A stretch of DNA of 64,000 bases. It comes from Chlorops oryzae (Eukaryota; Arthropoda; Insecta; Diptera; Chloropidae). The stretch is taken from assembly GCA_020466095.1 (NCBI GenBank), contig CM035807.1, forward strand, positions 96,006,742-96,070,741, in the 5' to 3' direction. The position numbers and the translations under genes were made by a program. The notes below the pieces were generated by a model. The model was not told where the DNA came from and searched no databases. It saw only the letters and a program-made list of their open reading frames with translations. Shown in pieces: positions 1 through 13,400 of the stretch. Position 1 is the stretch's first letter. Each line of letters begins with the position of its first letter.

Positions 1-1061
1 TTATTTTTCCTTTTTTATATCTTCACCATTCTTGGCGCAACCAGACGCTCGGCACCATTCGCGTTCGACATAAAACATTGGCTGCGCTTGTCCTTGATGT
101 TTGTGTTTGTATATGTCTTGGATTCTGGTGACATCGCTGGCGCTACGATTATTTTATTAGATGTGAATATGTTAGCACCATAAAGAGATTTCGTTTTTGC
201 CTCTACTGGTTTTTTTTTCCTGTATCTTTCAACTGGTTTTTTCTTATTTTCTTTCTTTTCAATTTTATTTTGACGTCTGCTGAATTGGTCCAGCTTTCGT
301 TTAACTCACACACCCACTCTACTGAAAAATAAAAAAAAAATTATCTTTTTTTTTGGCGTTCGTTTTCTATCACGATGACAAACTGTCTGCGCGCATTAAC
401 ATCTATTTTTCACATGTTTTCCGCAAATTTCATATGCAAACAGAAAGTGCAAAAACTAGCGTTTGCAGTAGCGCTGAAGTAAACGTCACACACCATGGGT
501 AGCATATGGGAGGATGTTTGTATGTTCGCTCCCGCGTGAGTATTCTCAGTCAAAATATGCAAAGTTGACAGCTAATCTTTGTCACGTTGTGCCACTTTGA
601 CACCATTTTTTTTTTTTTTTGTTTTGGTTTTTTAAATCTTGAACGTTATTCTGGTTCTTTTGGCAGCTGACTGCCCCGCTAAGTGGATCATATCGTTTTA
701 AGTAAAGGAAATTGTCGATTTTTCATTGGAAATATTTATTGAAAATTTTGCGGTTAATCCAAATCCTCTTGTCACTATTTCGACTTATTTACTGATGTTT
801 CATTGTTTTTTCTCCACCTCCCTGCCTCTCACATTTCCTTTTGTTCACTCTTTCTCTCTTTTCATCCCTCTATCTACCTCTTTCTCTTAATCTCCCTCTC
901 ACCATCTCTCCTATTCTTCTTCTCTTTTTCCCTTTGGAATTTTTTGCTTCTTTTCTCCCTGTATATCCCCTTCTATCCCAATTTTTTACTTTCTCCTCAA
1001 CTCCCCCTTTATTAATAAGTATGTACATATGTACATATGTCTATATTTTTATATTGTTTTT

Positions 1062-1484
1062 CTCTTTTTTCTCCCTTTCTCTCTTTCTCTCTTTCTCTCT
1101 TTCTCTCTTTTTCTCTTTCTCTCTTTTCTTCTCTTTCTCTCTTTCTCTCTTCTCTTCTTTCTCTCTTCTCTCTTTCTCTCTTTCTTCTTCTTCTTTCTCT
1201 TCTTTCTCTCTTTCTCTCTCTTTCTCTCTTTCTCTTCTTCTTCTCTCTCTTTCTTCTCTTTCTCTCTTTCTTCTCTCTTTTTCTCTCTTTCTCTCTTTCT
1301 CTCTTTCTCTCTTTCTCTCTTCTCTTCTTCTCTTTCTCTCTTTCTCTCTTTCTCTTTCTCTCTTTCTCTTCTCTTTCTCTCTTTCCTTTCTCTTCTTCTC
1401 TCTCTCTTCTCTCTTTTCTCTCTTTCTCTCTCTTTCTCTCTTTCTCTCTTTCTCTCTTTCTCTTTCTTTCTCTCTTTCTCTCTT

Positions 1485-1519
<35 letters not shown>

Positions 1520-1605
1520 TTCTATCTTTTTCTCGTTACCTCTTTCTCTCTTTCCATCTTTCCCCCTTTCTCCCTTTCTCTCTTTCGCTCTTTCCCTCTT
1601 CATTT
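1062..1605. repeat. 540-bp polypyrimidine tract (CTTT/CTCT)n
   Basis: The plus strand is almost pure C and T, in imperfect TTTCTCTC units. The lack of A and G removes stops in several frames, so the Ser/Phe/Leu (plus strand) and Lys/Arg/Glu (minus strand) reading frames here are not genes. Confidence 0.95.
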
Positions 1606-2051
1606 AATTTTTCTGCTATTTAATTTTTCTTCTCTCACCGCTCTCACCACTCTCACAGTTCGCACGACTCTCAGGTCTCTTACGTCACTCACTGCACTGA
1701 ACTTTAAGCCCTAATGTGAAAGGTAAACAACACTTTCGAGTTGCTTATCAATGACGATTTAGTATTTTCTTTTGCGCAAATATGAAAGTAATTTGCGAAT
1801 GGTCATTCAAATGAAAGGCATCCATCCAATTTGAACCAAAGTGCTTGGGACTTAATTGAAAACGTCTTACATAACTAACACCATGTGAGAAAATCATTTC
1901 CACATTTGCACCTGTTACCTGAAATGCAAATACAATAGAAGCGGAAGCTTAGTTGCCGCTTTTGCTACATTTCTGACACATGACTTCATATCTATCATCT
2001 TCCAAAGCTCTCAGCAGGGAGCTACCTATGTACCTTTGTGTGCGTGCGAGT

Positions 2052-2078
2052 AGGTGTGTGTGTGTGTGTGTGTGTGTC
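2052..2078. repeat. (GT)n microsatellite
   Basis: About 13 GT units in intron sequence. Confidence 0.95.
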
Positions 2079-3695
2079 GTGATAGGATAGGCGAGCATGT
2101 TAAAAGCTAGAGCACTCATATAAATCTGCTGCCAAGTCGACAAGTAAAATAGTAAACATAACATTGCTGCGTTAAGTCGAAAGTTCGTAAGCGTCCATGG
2201 CGAAGCAAAGCACAGCTGTTCACGACTGAGCGACAGCCTTTTGAGATACGGCATTAGCCAAAAGCCATCCCAAATGAGCTTCCGTTCAACGAAACGCAAC
2301 GAAAGGAAAAGATAAAATCAGCAATGAATGAAAAAACCAAAACAAAAAACAAAAGCAAGAAAACTCCAAATGTGCTTTGGTCTGACATTGAAGCACAATT
2401 TATTCAAAGAGGCTACGAATAACGTTACTTTGTCTTCGTAAAGCTCCCTTATAAAACATGCCATTCACGCATACAATGTAACACACATTAGTTAGGCCGG
2501 CGGAAACACACACCCACACAGGCGTATGCTTCGGCTTGTATTCATAATGAGCCTTATTTACAGCCCCACTTTCTATTGCGGAAGGAGCAATGATAAAAGA
2601 TAAAATTGTGTAAAAATGCAATGGAAACTGTGAATGTTGAGTGGCGCAATATCTGCTTGCTCACACATTATGCTCACAGCTGCTGTGTAGCCATGTAGGC
2701 GACCGCAAAACCTCTAAATTAATAGTTTGTCCCCGGCGAGAGTGAAACCCCGAACAATTCATGCCGTATGGACGCTCATTTGTTCGACGTAAATAGCATT
2801 CAATAAATTTTTATTTGTACCCGAAACAGCTCCAAGCATTCATACGGCACATCGTATACAAAAATTCTCCTTGCACACACGCATTCAAGCGTCCGAAGTA
2901 CGAAGCACGAATGAAGATATGCGAAGATTACAAAATAAAAATTGTGCGATTCCCACAAAAATAGAAATAAATAAACAAAGAAGAAGAAAAAACCGCAAAG
3001 AGAGCAACAACAAAAAGAGAGAAACGTTTTTTCGTAGTCCTTCCGAAAAGTGTGGTACAATTCCATCGAATTTATGCGTTCGTCTTGTTTATTGCAATGG
3101 CTGCAGAGATAAGGACTTATTGCCATCGATAAATGTCATGGGACTTTCCGACTAAATTGTCTGGAAGTTTAACGTGCTTTTTAAGCATTTACTTAGGTCA
3201 GGAAGTTGACACTTGGCATTGTAGTTAAGATAAAGTCATAATTACTTCCTGTGAATATTCTAACGAGCTTTCCCCAAAGGTAATGCCTAATCTCCCCATC
3301 GATGTAATAAATCGTGGAATAATTTTTTTTTTTTTTTTGTTTTTTTAACGTTCCTTGAGGCCAAAAAAAATTTGCATAAAAACAATTCAAATTTATTTCT
3401 TTCTTGACCTTACGTGGCGGCTTCTTAAATAAAGTTTGTGCTGGACAATGACGAAGGTGAGCTGGAGCTGGAATAAAAATACTTAAGGATTTTTTCGAAC
3501 TTTTTCGTATCCGAATATAAGTAAGCAAAAGAATATTGCTTTGAATTTTTTAACAGCTTTCTAATTATTGTGTATAAAATCCATAATAAGTCGGTTTGCA
3601 CAAGCCCTGCAGTAATGCCAACTACTCTCAACTACTCGCCGACTAGTCACAAAAATGCCAGGACTACTCCATTTTAAGTTGCCAATCAATGCTTT

Positions 3696-3766
3696 AAGCT
3701 GTCTCTTTTAACATTGAGCTGTCATTTTTAACATTGAGCTGTCTTTTTTAACATTGATCTGTCAAT
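3696..3766. repeat. About 20-bp tandem repeat, three and a half copies
   Basis: Units of the form AGCTGTC-(A/T)TTTTTAACATTG follow each other three times and then break off in ATCTGTCAATG. Confidence 0.8.
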
Positions 3767-4081
3767 GAAAAAACAAAACCGCTCACATTTAACTACTCTA
3801 CGAGTATGACCCATTTTGATCAATTGTCCCATATTTACCAGTAAGTCTGATTTTTTAACCACACTTCTTCTAGAGTACTAGATTCCAAAACTAAGAGTAC
3901 TTCTTTTTGTTAAAATAACCTCTTCATTACTGCAGGGACTCGTAGTATCCCTTGCCTTGCCTTTGAATAAATGAAAATCGCTTGGAAAATATCGACTGAC
4001 AATCTTAGCACATCTCGGAGTCGAACCGACGAGATTTGGCACTGAATGAAATATGCATAGAGAAAGAAGCGATTGAAATAA

Positions 4082-4871
4082 CCCAGCAAACATTTTCCAA
4101 GTGCTCTGAAATATGAGTCCGAAATGAGTCTGCAATATATAGAAAATAAGAGCCTCATATTTATCAGTCCGAAATGAGTCAGAATATGTCGAAAATAAGG
4201 GCTATTTTTTCGGAGTCCGAAATGAGATATCTCTGACTCTGTCGGAAATAAGAGACTCATATTTATGAGTCTTAATCATATGAGTCAGAAATATGTCGAA
4301 TATAAGAAAAATAAAATAAATATTAATTTGACTTTTAATTTATAAACGAAAAATATCCCTGACTTTCGATTTAGCTAACACGGTGTCATAGGTGAGCACA
4401 TGACTACAAAGCGAGAGTTCAAATCCCACACAAGAGAGAGAAATGAACATTGAAAAATGAATTTGAAATTATAAATACGTAAAAATCAAAAATTGTGTGT
4501 TTATCAATCAATAATTTTTTTTACAGCATATGATAAATATCACTCAAAATTTTTGAGTCTTTTTAAACTCATAAATATTAGTGTGGAATGAGTCATACAT
4601 GGCTTTTATATGAGCGGAAAAAAGAGTCAAATATGGTTGCGAAAAGAGTCATATATGGTTTTTATATGAGAGGTAAAAGAGTCAGATATGAGTGCGAGAA
4701 GAGTCATATATAACTTCAAGATTTTCTACTTCGTTATGTGACTTCGAATTCATATAAGACGACCTTTGCAAGAAGGGAAGCACGCTCTTTAAGACTTTTA
4801 AAGGAATTCATTATGATGGCTCCTTTTAGTATTCATATATGAGTCTTTTAGGACTCAGAATGTTTGCTGGG
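4082..4871. mobile_element. 790-bp terminal-inverted-repeat element (CCCAGCAAACATT ends)
   Basis: Perfect 13-bp TIRs: CCCAGCAAACATT at 4082-4094 and AATGTTTGCTGGG at 4859-4871. They are flanked by the direct repeat ATAA on both sides (4078-4081 and 4872-4875), a likely 4-bp target duplication. The interior is built of degenerate direct words such as ATATGAGTC and GAGTCAGAAATATG and carries a tRNA-like segment. No transposase is encoded, so it is non-autonomous; superfamily not assigned. Confidence 0.75.
4367..4437 (+). other. tRNA-like segment inside the 790-bp TIR element
   Basis: TTAGCTAACACGG resembles an A box. About 50 bases later AGTTCAAATCCC resembles a B box. A complete cloverleaf is not convincing, so this is a tRNA-derived or look-alike Pol III promoter rather than a tRNA gene. 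Confidence 0.35.
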
Positions 4872-7336
4872 ATAAGTCAAAATTCCGGATCATCTTATTA
4901 CTTAAAGAAAATGATTTCTAGATATTTTTCTGGCATTAGTAATGAAATCGTTGATTGTATTGCAGTTCAAACCGATCTCTAGTTCGAGGATAGAGATAGC
5001 TTACTTTTTTCTATTCAAAAGAATAAATCGCTATGGCATTTACTTTTCCTCAAAAATCTATCAACTCGTTGTGTTTTCCTGTAAACTTAAATCGCAACGA
5101 TTTATATCAAATGATTGCCGTAATAAATCTACTTCAGAAATTCATTGGAATAACCAAAATGTTGTTTGCCAGAACATAGTATTCGAAATTTCAGCCACTC
5201 AAGAGGAAAATAAAGACATAAAAAAAAATAAATAAATATACTTCATTTTTCATATCATTTATCCACACAAAAAATAAATAAGTATTTTTTATAAAAAAAG
5301 ATTCTAGAATATGCATAAAAAGTTTTAGTTGCTAACTCCTTCGTCAGGCTTGAGTTCCACTCGAGACACTGGAGCATATAAGATTGCCTGCAATCGAGTT
5401 TCCACGGTGTAGAGTCTCTCATTTGAAAATAAAAATTCAATTTTGATATACTTGCAAGCTGAAGAGCCGCACTAACAACGTTGTGGCAGTATTAAAGGAC
5501 TCTCTCCTTTAGTTCTTTTATCCGCGCGCAGACACACATACACAAGCACATCCACGAAAGAACATCACATCCATTCGACGCAGCTTCCTGTGCTTTAGTT
5601 CATAATGCCTCCGATATCGTAAAATAATGTCACTAACGTCACAGCACTCGGCGTCGCGTTAAGACATCCTTGCATGCGCCTTCACTATTTTCTGCAACTT
5701 CCTCTTCTCTTATTTTATTTTATTTTATTCTATTTTTTTCTTCCTATGCCCGTGCACATTTATATGGCATTTGAAACTGAGATTTTCCTCATGCACTTTT
5801 CCTTTACAAAATGGAATTTTTACGATTTTCCACATGTGATGTGAAGATGATGCATACCCATACTGTTACATATGTGGCAAGCGAACTGAGTTACATACTC
5901 ATACGAATGGGTGAACGCTATTTAGCTGAACTTTAGAGCACTCTTCTCAAGTATAATTGCCATTTATGTGTTCCGTGTATATATTCTGCAACATTTTCAT
6001 ACACATTTGTACGTACGAATGTTTATAGGTAATAGGAAACATTTTTAATATGGAGTTTTTTCTTCTTTCTCCGTTTTTTTTCTTCTTTTTGTTTTTGGTT
6101 CGAAGAAAAAGGTCCTTCGTGTGCAAATAGTAGGTAGGTATTTGTCTCACATCGGCGCAGTGCATACCTACTATTCAGCCACCATAGCATTCTGATGAGG
6201 TCTCATATTGAGTATTGAAATTGCTATTGAAGTAACACCGTCGCCATATCTGTTTTCACTCTATATGAATGACTTTTCTCCAGTAGGGCTGCCTTATTCA
6301 TGTACACCGATATTCTCTGTATGTATGTATATGGAAGCAGGTTGTCTCTCTACATTCATGCCAGTTAATGCTGCTGTCTTGAGAATATGTAAAGTAGGCT
6401 TTTGGGATTGGTATGCAAATTGCAGGCAATTACGATGAAAGACATGAAATGCTGCCGCAAAGGTATCGAATGATTAGATATAACCATCGTGGGAAAGACG
6501 GAATGGTAGAAATTGAAGAAGCTTTGAAAAATAAAACTCTCAGAAGAAACAAAAAACATTAAATAAAAAGAAAAGGAAAGGAAAACCGCAAAATTCCACC
6601 AAGCCAATCTCTAAAGAAAATACGGAATTATTATTTTTTTTTTCTTTTTCAGCAATGTATGAATTTTAAGCGAAATAAATGTGTTGAGTGGAAGGAAAGA
6701 TAAATGCTAAGGCGAAGGCAATAAATAACATTGACCTTCGTGACCTTCAAATTTTTCACTATGCCAATAAATAATGAAAGAAGTAAATAGTAAGTTTTCC
6801 GGTTCATGATTTGTTCGATTTAAAACATATCAAAAATAATTTCTGCAAATTTTTCTTCGTCGAAAATATTTTTTGTTTTTAATCTCAGTAAAGCGTTGCG
6901 CTGCTGGGTAAATAAAAATAGACAGAGTACAGTAGCGTTGACTATGAAAAAATAAAAATCATAAAATGAACCCGCCTGAGAGCCTTCTCACCTCTTAATT
7001 CGTATATCAAACGTTTATCCTTGCAGTCATTTCCGCTGTTATTCTAAGAATTAATGCGAAAGTTCATTTTCATTTTCAAACGTCCCATGAAAGAATCAGC
7101 TGCAGTTGGTACAGCATTCAACTTATTTGAAATTTGTTAGTCCTAAGCAAATGAAAATAGAAAATATCCTTTTCAATTCTTATTTTTTGCTTTTGTTGTT
7201 CTTCGGCGAACATTTGGCCTCTCATTTATTTCAATTTGGTTTTTTTTTTTTTTTTGCTTTTTTCCCTTTCAATGTCTTTCTTGCCCATCGGTTGACTCAT
7301 CTGTTTTGTGTTCTTCTTTTGGCTTTTTGCTTGCAG

Positions 7337-7597
7337 AGTGGACTTTCGTCCTGGGCGCGGGACTTACGATTTACAAATAAAAAACACCTCCTATAATCGC
7401 GACAATGGCCGCTTCGAGTGTCGCATCAAGGCCAAAGGCACAGGTGCCGATGTTCATCAGGAATTTTACAATTTGACAGTTTTGACACCACCACATCCAC
7501 CGATGGTGGCACCAGGCAACATTGCCATCGCCACCGAGGATAGACCGCTGGAATTGACATGCAGCAGTATTGGCGGCTCTCCAGATCCGATGATAAC
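7337..7597 (+). CDS. ed/fred: Echinoid/Fred-type receptor, exon with end of Ig1 and first half of Ig2
   Basis: Internal coding exon of an Ig-superfamily adhesion receptor. It reads VDFRPGRGTYDLQIKN, then the Ig F-strand motif DNGRFEC that closes Ig1, then a linker (LTPPHPP) and the first half of Ig2 with its B-strand cysteine (LELTCSS). The acceptor follows a strong pyrimidine tract ending TTGCAG at 7331-7336. A second AG lies two bases later, so the exact first base is uncertain. The donor is AAC|GTAAGT, phase 2, and joins in frame to 8432 to make the Ig2 tryptophan context T-W-Y-R. The start codon, signal peptide and front of Ig1 must lie left of the window. In Drosophila, Echinoid and its paralogue Fred are cell-surface homophilic and heterophilic adhesion proteins that act with EGFR and Notch signalling. 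The choice between the two is discussed at the last exon. Confidence 0.88.
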
Positions 7598-8431
7598 GTA
7601 AGTTCAAAATTGTCGTATGTAAAGCAAAGATGTTTTGCCCCATGTCCAACAATGTTTTTTTTCTTTTCCTTTTCCTTTTACTTTTGTTTACTTTCTGCCG
7701 CCTTTCGCTGTATGCGAGAGCGCAAAATGAAAGCCTCCTATACCAGCTGCATGAAAGAGGCATAAAAATTTGAAAGAGAAATTGAAAATGGAAAAGTTTT
7801 GTGGTCGCTGAGCAAAACAAGAAAAACACAAACCGCCTTGTTTGAAAAGGAGTTGATGGCTTAAGTTTTTCTTAACAAACTTTGGTTGCAGGTGCATTAG
7901 AGTCTTAACGATTGTCCAAGGGATTTGAAGAAACCGAGCATTTTTTTGATGTATTGCACAAACGTGTGCCATAACTTTTAAATGAATAATAAGAAGAAGA
8001 AAAATGTCGGCTGTCCATTGAAATTCGTTAAGAAAACCATTATAGCTTAGGCTATTCGAAGGCTTGACACGAAGAGATACGCTATGAAAATATCATTTTA
8101 ATAAATAAAATCTGCATACAAAACATAGACATTTGTGCTGTCAGGCGTTCAAATAAATTTTTTAACTGCTCAATTTACAATTTACGATGGCAGCCAAGGA
8201 CCGATAAATCACTTTTTTTTTTTTCTTTCGATTTCACTGAATTCCGGAAATATTTCCCTTCTCTTCACAAGCTGAAAAATTGTGTCTTACATTTGGCTTG
8301 ATAGGGGAAAAAAGTTTATTTTGTTTCCAGGAAATTTCTAATTGCATTTCATTTTTGGATTTTTCCATATTTTTTTTCTTCTTTCTGCACACTCCACGCT
8401 TCAATCTTTCACTCGAATTCTCCTATTCCAG
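7598..8431 (+). other. Intron between Ig2 exons
   Basis: 834 bp, phase 2, GT-AG, AT-rich. No repeats or genes recognised. Confidence 0.85.
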
Positions 8432-8628
8432 CTGGTATCGCGAAGGCAGTACCGTGCCATTGCAGTCGTATATACTAAAAGGGGGCTCCAAAAACTATCA
8501 TACAAATGCAACATTACAAATACTACCACGTCGCGCCGACGATGGCGCCAAATACAAATGCGTCGTTTGGAATCGTGCCATGACCGAGGGTCATACATTG
8601 GAAACAACTGTCACGTTGAATGTAAACT
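8432..8628 (+). CDS. ed/fred: Echinoid/Fred-type receptor, exon with second half of Ig2
   Basis: The acceptor TTCCAG at 8426-8431 follows a pyrimidine-rich stretch. The frame continues from the previous exon (phase 2) as WYREGSTVPLQSYILKGG and ends in the Ig2 C-strand to G-strand region, with the typical D-x-G-x-Y-x-C signature (DDGAKYKC) followed by VVWNRAMTEG. The donor AACT|GTAAGT at 8629 is phase 1. All later introns of the gene are also phase 1, the usual arrangement for shuffled Ig domains. The next exon lies 22.7 kb away, and the spliced junction restores N-Y-Y-PRVEVGPQNP, a natural Ig2-Ig3 linker. Reading through the donor would stop after seven codons. Confidence 0.9.
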
Positions 8629-10370
8629 GTAAGTATTCCACGTTTCGCTGACAAAAATCGAAATTAATTGGTAACTTAAGCTCTTATGAAGAGAACAAAA
8701 AAAGAGAGAAAAAAAAACTCAAACAAATAAAGTTGAAGCTTAGTTAGTATACCTACCTACCTATATAGTGTGTATAGAGTTTCAATGAAGCTTAAATTTC
8801 ATAAATCGTCATTTTGTTTAATTGTCCTTTTAAGGTTTTTTTTTCCAAGAACAACTATAGACCATGCTTCAGCTCATTCATTAAATTTATACGCAATTAA
8901 ATAAAATAAAATCTCATTTAATTGCAAAATAAAGAACGGAAAAATTTCGTCTGAAAAATGTTCGAAGACAATGTGAGAAAAGTGAAGAGAAAAGAATGGA
9001 AATTTTAGTACCTACAAAAAAAGTTTGAATGGTCATTGGATGGGAAAGTTTTTTTTTTGCCCTAAAAATCCTTTTTGCTGAAGTATTTTGACGTACTTCT
9101 TTGCTCTTAAAATTGAAACCGATTGGATGGTGAAATGTATTCTTCCACGAATTTCTATCAGACAGTGAATCGCAATTTAACAATTAAAATCGAGGTCTTT
9201 GAAAATCCATAAAAGGAATCTTTTAATTTAGAATAACTAGGTATGTATATACCGAAGTGTTTCCATGGAAACTCATAGAAAAATTTGGTAGAAAATATTA
9301 TGAATTTAACAAATTTGAAATGATAAATTCTTTGAACAAGCCTCAATTTCAAATCCCATCATATCGAGTCAAACTACTCGTGTATACACGTTTGCCACCC
9401 TGCGTATGTGGAACTTTTCTGCACATATGTTACGTATACGTTTGAGACAAAAGTTCAGATATTGTTGTTTTTCCCTTCAAATATGTTTTATGTGTAATAC
9501 ATTGTGTATTGATTAAAAATTTAATAAAGTATTTTCCAAAGAGTTGAATTTTATTTTTACAGTCAGGCCATTTTATAAAAATGAGAAATAATTTGCTGCA
9601 TGAAATAATGCTCATCAACACAGTAAATAGTTATGGGTCCTCAATTTAATTTTATTGAACAATGAGGAGGCGCAAGGAGTGTGAGAAATACATACATAGT
9701 ATATGGAAGAAGTGCTTACGACATTTCGAAGTGGTGTAGAAAACTTCCAACAACACGTATTCACATGTCATATGTGTGCCTGTGGGTGTTTGTGTGTGTG
9801 TGTGAATGTGTTCATGCGACCGAACCTTTTTGGCTTTTTCATTGAGCCCAGTCCTTTTGACAGCAATTGATATACGCCTTCCCGTTGCCCGTAGCGGCAA
9901 AAGCACCATTGGGATTTATATGTGCGCCCTTAAATGTGAATTTATGGATTAAGGTTTGAATCTGTGTCGGAAGTAATATGCATATAGCTGCCGTCTGGTG
10001 CGTGTCCTATTTGGCCGGATACTGTCTTCGCTCAGGAGAGGACAACGCAACGCACAGTGGGCAAAAGCATAACATATCTTATGACAAAAATTTTGAAAAT
10101 TTGGCACAAGCTGCTTGCTGTGTTTCCGTCAACTCATATTTTCTTATAACAGATGACTTTATAGCATGCTATTGGATAACATTTGCAAACATAGAGTGTG
10201 CGTGTGCATGTGTGGGTGTGGATTTAAGCAGTGAAATGCTCACATATATAGTGTTTATTAATATATATGTTTGTGCATAAATATAAGTCAATATGTTGAC
10301 TTTTAGTTTTTCCTTGATCTAACTCGTTTGCATGTGTTTCGTTCAGTGTTATTTTGATATATGACGTAAA

Positions 10371-10412
10371 GGCAATCGGCAGTCGGCAATCGGCAATCGG
10401 CAGTCGGCAATC
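10371..10412. repeat. 7-bp tandem repeat GGCAATC/GGCAGTC
   Basis: Six adjoining heptamers alternate between GGCAATC and GGCAGTC. Confidence 0.9.
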
Positions 10413-13400
10413 GTGCCCGGGTATGTTTATTGAAGAAAGTATTTATGGACTTAATTTCAAAGGACAATTTCGTAATGCTCATAAAGTTAAAAGCCAACTG
10501 GCATCCATTTACGTATGGCTTTAAAGCTATTTTATTCGAAATTTATTACTAAAAGCCCTTCGGTTATGCTGAAAACTTTTCAAATCGTTGTCCTTTAGGG
10601 GTAATGGCAAAGATAAACGCTTAAATCGACTTGAGATCATATATTCATTCTATGATTCGAAAACATATTTACTTTAATACAATAATAATAATAGTAATAG
10701 TAATAATAATAATATCAAAGTATAGTACTCATTTTAAATATGTAGTAACTTTGCACTTTACGATAATAGCATTTTAATCTAATTTCATTTCATAATTGTT
10801 TTCGGAAATCTAATTGAAAGTTCAAACTTTTCGCATTGGAGGCTCATCAAATTTCACTGAGTAATACAAAGATATATTTGTTCACAAAACTATTTCCATG
10901 AAAAACGAAAACGAAGGTCAAACAAACCCTCAGTCAATTACTTAAACTTTATTATGGGTAATTTAGACATATCCACTTTTGGTAAAATGTCTTAAATAAG
11001 CTTTTGTAATAGTTGAAAATAGAAAAAACATCGCAAAAAAGGGCTTTAATAAGATAACAACATAATTCTTTGGCACTCTTTCAATTTCATTTATTCAGCA
11101 CACATAATCGAGTAAATGATTTTCCAAAGAAATTGGATTTTTTTTTGCCTCACGATAAACTTCTTCAAAATGTTACGCTGATCATGATATTTAAGGAGCT
11201 TCAGTGCCGTCGATATGATTTTTTATGAATTTCACGACATGAATACAAACGTTCATGCGAGTTTTGTACTTGACACAGAGGCAAATGGGTGTATGTATCT
11301 TGAAAAGCGCACACTTTACAGTGCCGCGTCTGTACAGGACGAATAACTTAGCTTTTGAAGCTGAAAAGTACCATGAAGAAAGAAGGTGCAGAAAATGTGA
11401 CATTACCCAATAAATGCACACGGAAGCGGATAGCCGTAAAACTTGAATTTAAGGTGCGATGCTAGTATATGGGTTGCATTGCTATGCATGTATCGAGCAT
11501 GCATTGAGATAACTGCCAGAGAAGCAAGAAGCAGCAAATGAAGTCGTTATCGCTGGCATTCACCTGCGAGGGCAATATTGCTGCCAGATACGATAGAGTT
11601 CCGCAGTGAAAACATGCTCTCGCATATAAACGGATGTCACCATAATTCATACGACTACTTGCTCAACTCAATATACCAGGGGGGCTACTCTCAAACACAA
11701 ACACACAGCACATACATAGAGACACACACACATATCTGGTAGGAAAAAAATTGAAACTTTTTATATTTTTTTAAAATTTTGTTTTGTTTTGTTTTTTTCA
11801 TAGTTCTATTTTAGCAATGTCCGGAAATGAGAGTGCCACGTGGCTACTCAGCGAAGTTTTTTTTATTCTACTTTCACCTAAATGATAGTTGTTGTAGAGT
11901 TGCAGTAAAAAAATGGCATTATAAAGGGAAGCTTCCCAACGAAAAAATGCTTAATCGAGTTGAAAGCCGAAAAAGAACTCAAAAGATATGATCTCTTGAA
12001 TGATATTCCTCATGGACCCATGTGCATGTTTCGTCCTTTGAGGCCGATAACTTTCCATTTAATTACTTTCACTCTGTATGGTCCTTGAGTATCCTATATA
12101 TATATCCTGTAAAGGTCTTTTAATAAAGCTGCTTAGCCTGCAAAGGCCAGCATTTATTTCGCCTAATTTCGATTTAGTGAACGCATTCATTCCTTACAAA
12201 TCCATATAACTAAATGCGCTTAATGAAAGTAATCACGACTTAAATAATTTACGAAATCAGAAATGAGACAGAGCAATTTTTTTTTTTTTTGATTTTTTTT
12301 TTGGTATTCACACAAAAGCGAACCAACCTTAAGACATGCTGAAACATTACGAATGCATGCGTTAAAACATTTTGTCACAGCAACTAGAGCAATGGTAAGC
12401 ACCGAAATGTGTGTCAATGTAGCAAACGTATGCATTTGTATGGAAAGGAGCATTTTCCTTTTATGCTTTGTAGTCCGTACTACTAGGTACGTACGTACGT
12501 ACGCTCTTGAAGACTCCTTTGCTGGCTTTCTTAATGGATTTTAAATGAGCATCATAAATATGAGCGGAAAATGTGCCATTTCTATTGCTACAATTTGCTG
12601 TAGAATAACTGCGAGTGTCTTTTAACATGGCCAAAAATTTCTTTTTGTCGCAATTTTTCTTTCCTTCTATACGTTTTCCTCTTTTTATAGCATTTCTTTT
12701 TCGTTTTTCTTGCAACTGGTTTTGCCTACAATTTCAAGAATTCATATATATTAAGACATAAGTCCTCGACGTCGTTGCCCGTGCCGTTGCCGTCGCCGTT
12801 GCGCGCTGCCATTTCTGTGTGTGTCCCAAATAGAGAAATCGTAATAAATTTCTTCCTCGATGGCGCAAGAATAAAATTTTCGCATGCAATAAAAGAAAGT
12901 AGGTATAAACTTTCAAAACAGAGGCGTAGTAAGAAATCTGACTGTAATTCGAACGGATTTATATTTAGTGGAGTGGGGGGAGGTTGTTTGAAACGAAGTT
13001 CAAAGAAATATTATCGTTTCAGATTTTTCCACTCGAATCAATCATAAAGTCTATGCAATTTACTTCGTTGACTTTCTTTCACCGCAAGATAAATTTGGTA
13101 AAATATATCAACCCCTTCATCATACTGATAGACATCAAATTCTGTGCTCTCAAGCACACATGTAAGTGAGAGAAAAATTATTTCCTTTTATTTGTTAACA
13201 AAAAAATAAAAAAAAAGAATAATCCTTTCACTTATTTGTTCGTGTTATACCCACACAATCATACGGGCATGTCATCACATGCTAGCACTTAAGAGCATAT
13301 CGCGCCACAACATTTGAAGAAAATACATACCCAAGTATATCTATGTACGTTTGTATGGGTAAATACATTTTAACTCGAACACACAAATAAAAAGATAAAC

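Larger units (their letters stand above)
1..7336. other. Intron of the receptor gene (5' part of window)
   Basis: AT-rich sequence with the polypyrimidine tract, a GT microsatellite and the TIR element at 4082. A lone B-box-like word on the minus strand (CGGTTCGACTCCGAGA, about 4014-4029) sits just left of that element without an A box. No exon with good splice sites and no nested gene was seen. Confidence 0.6.

Noticed and set aside
1029..1714. Several overlapping open frames rich in Ser/Phe/Leu (plus) or Lys/Arg/Glu (minus)
   Set aside because: They are by-products of the polypyrimidine repeat, which lacks stop codons in most frames.
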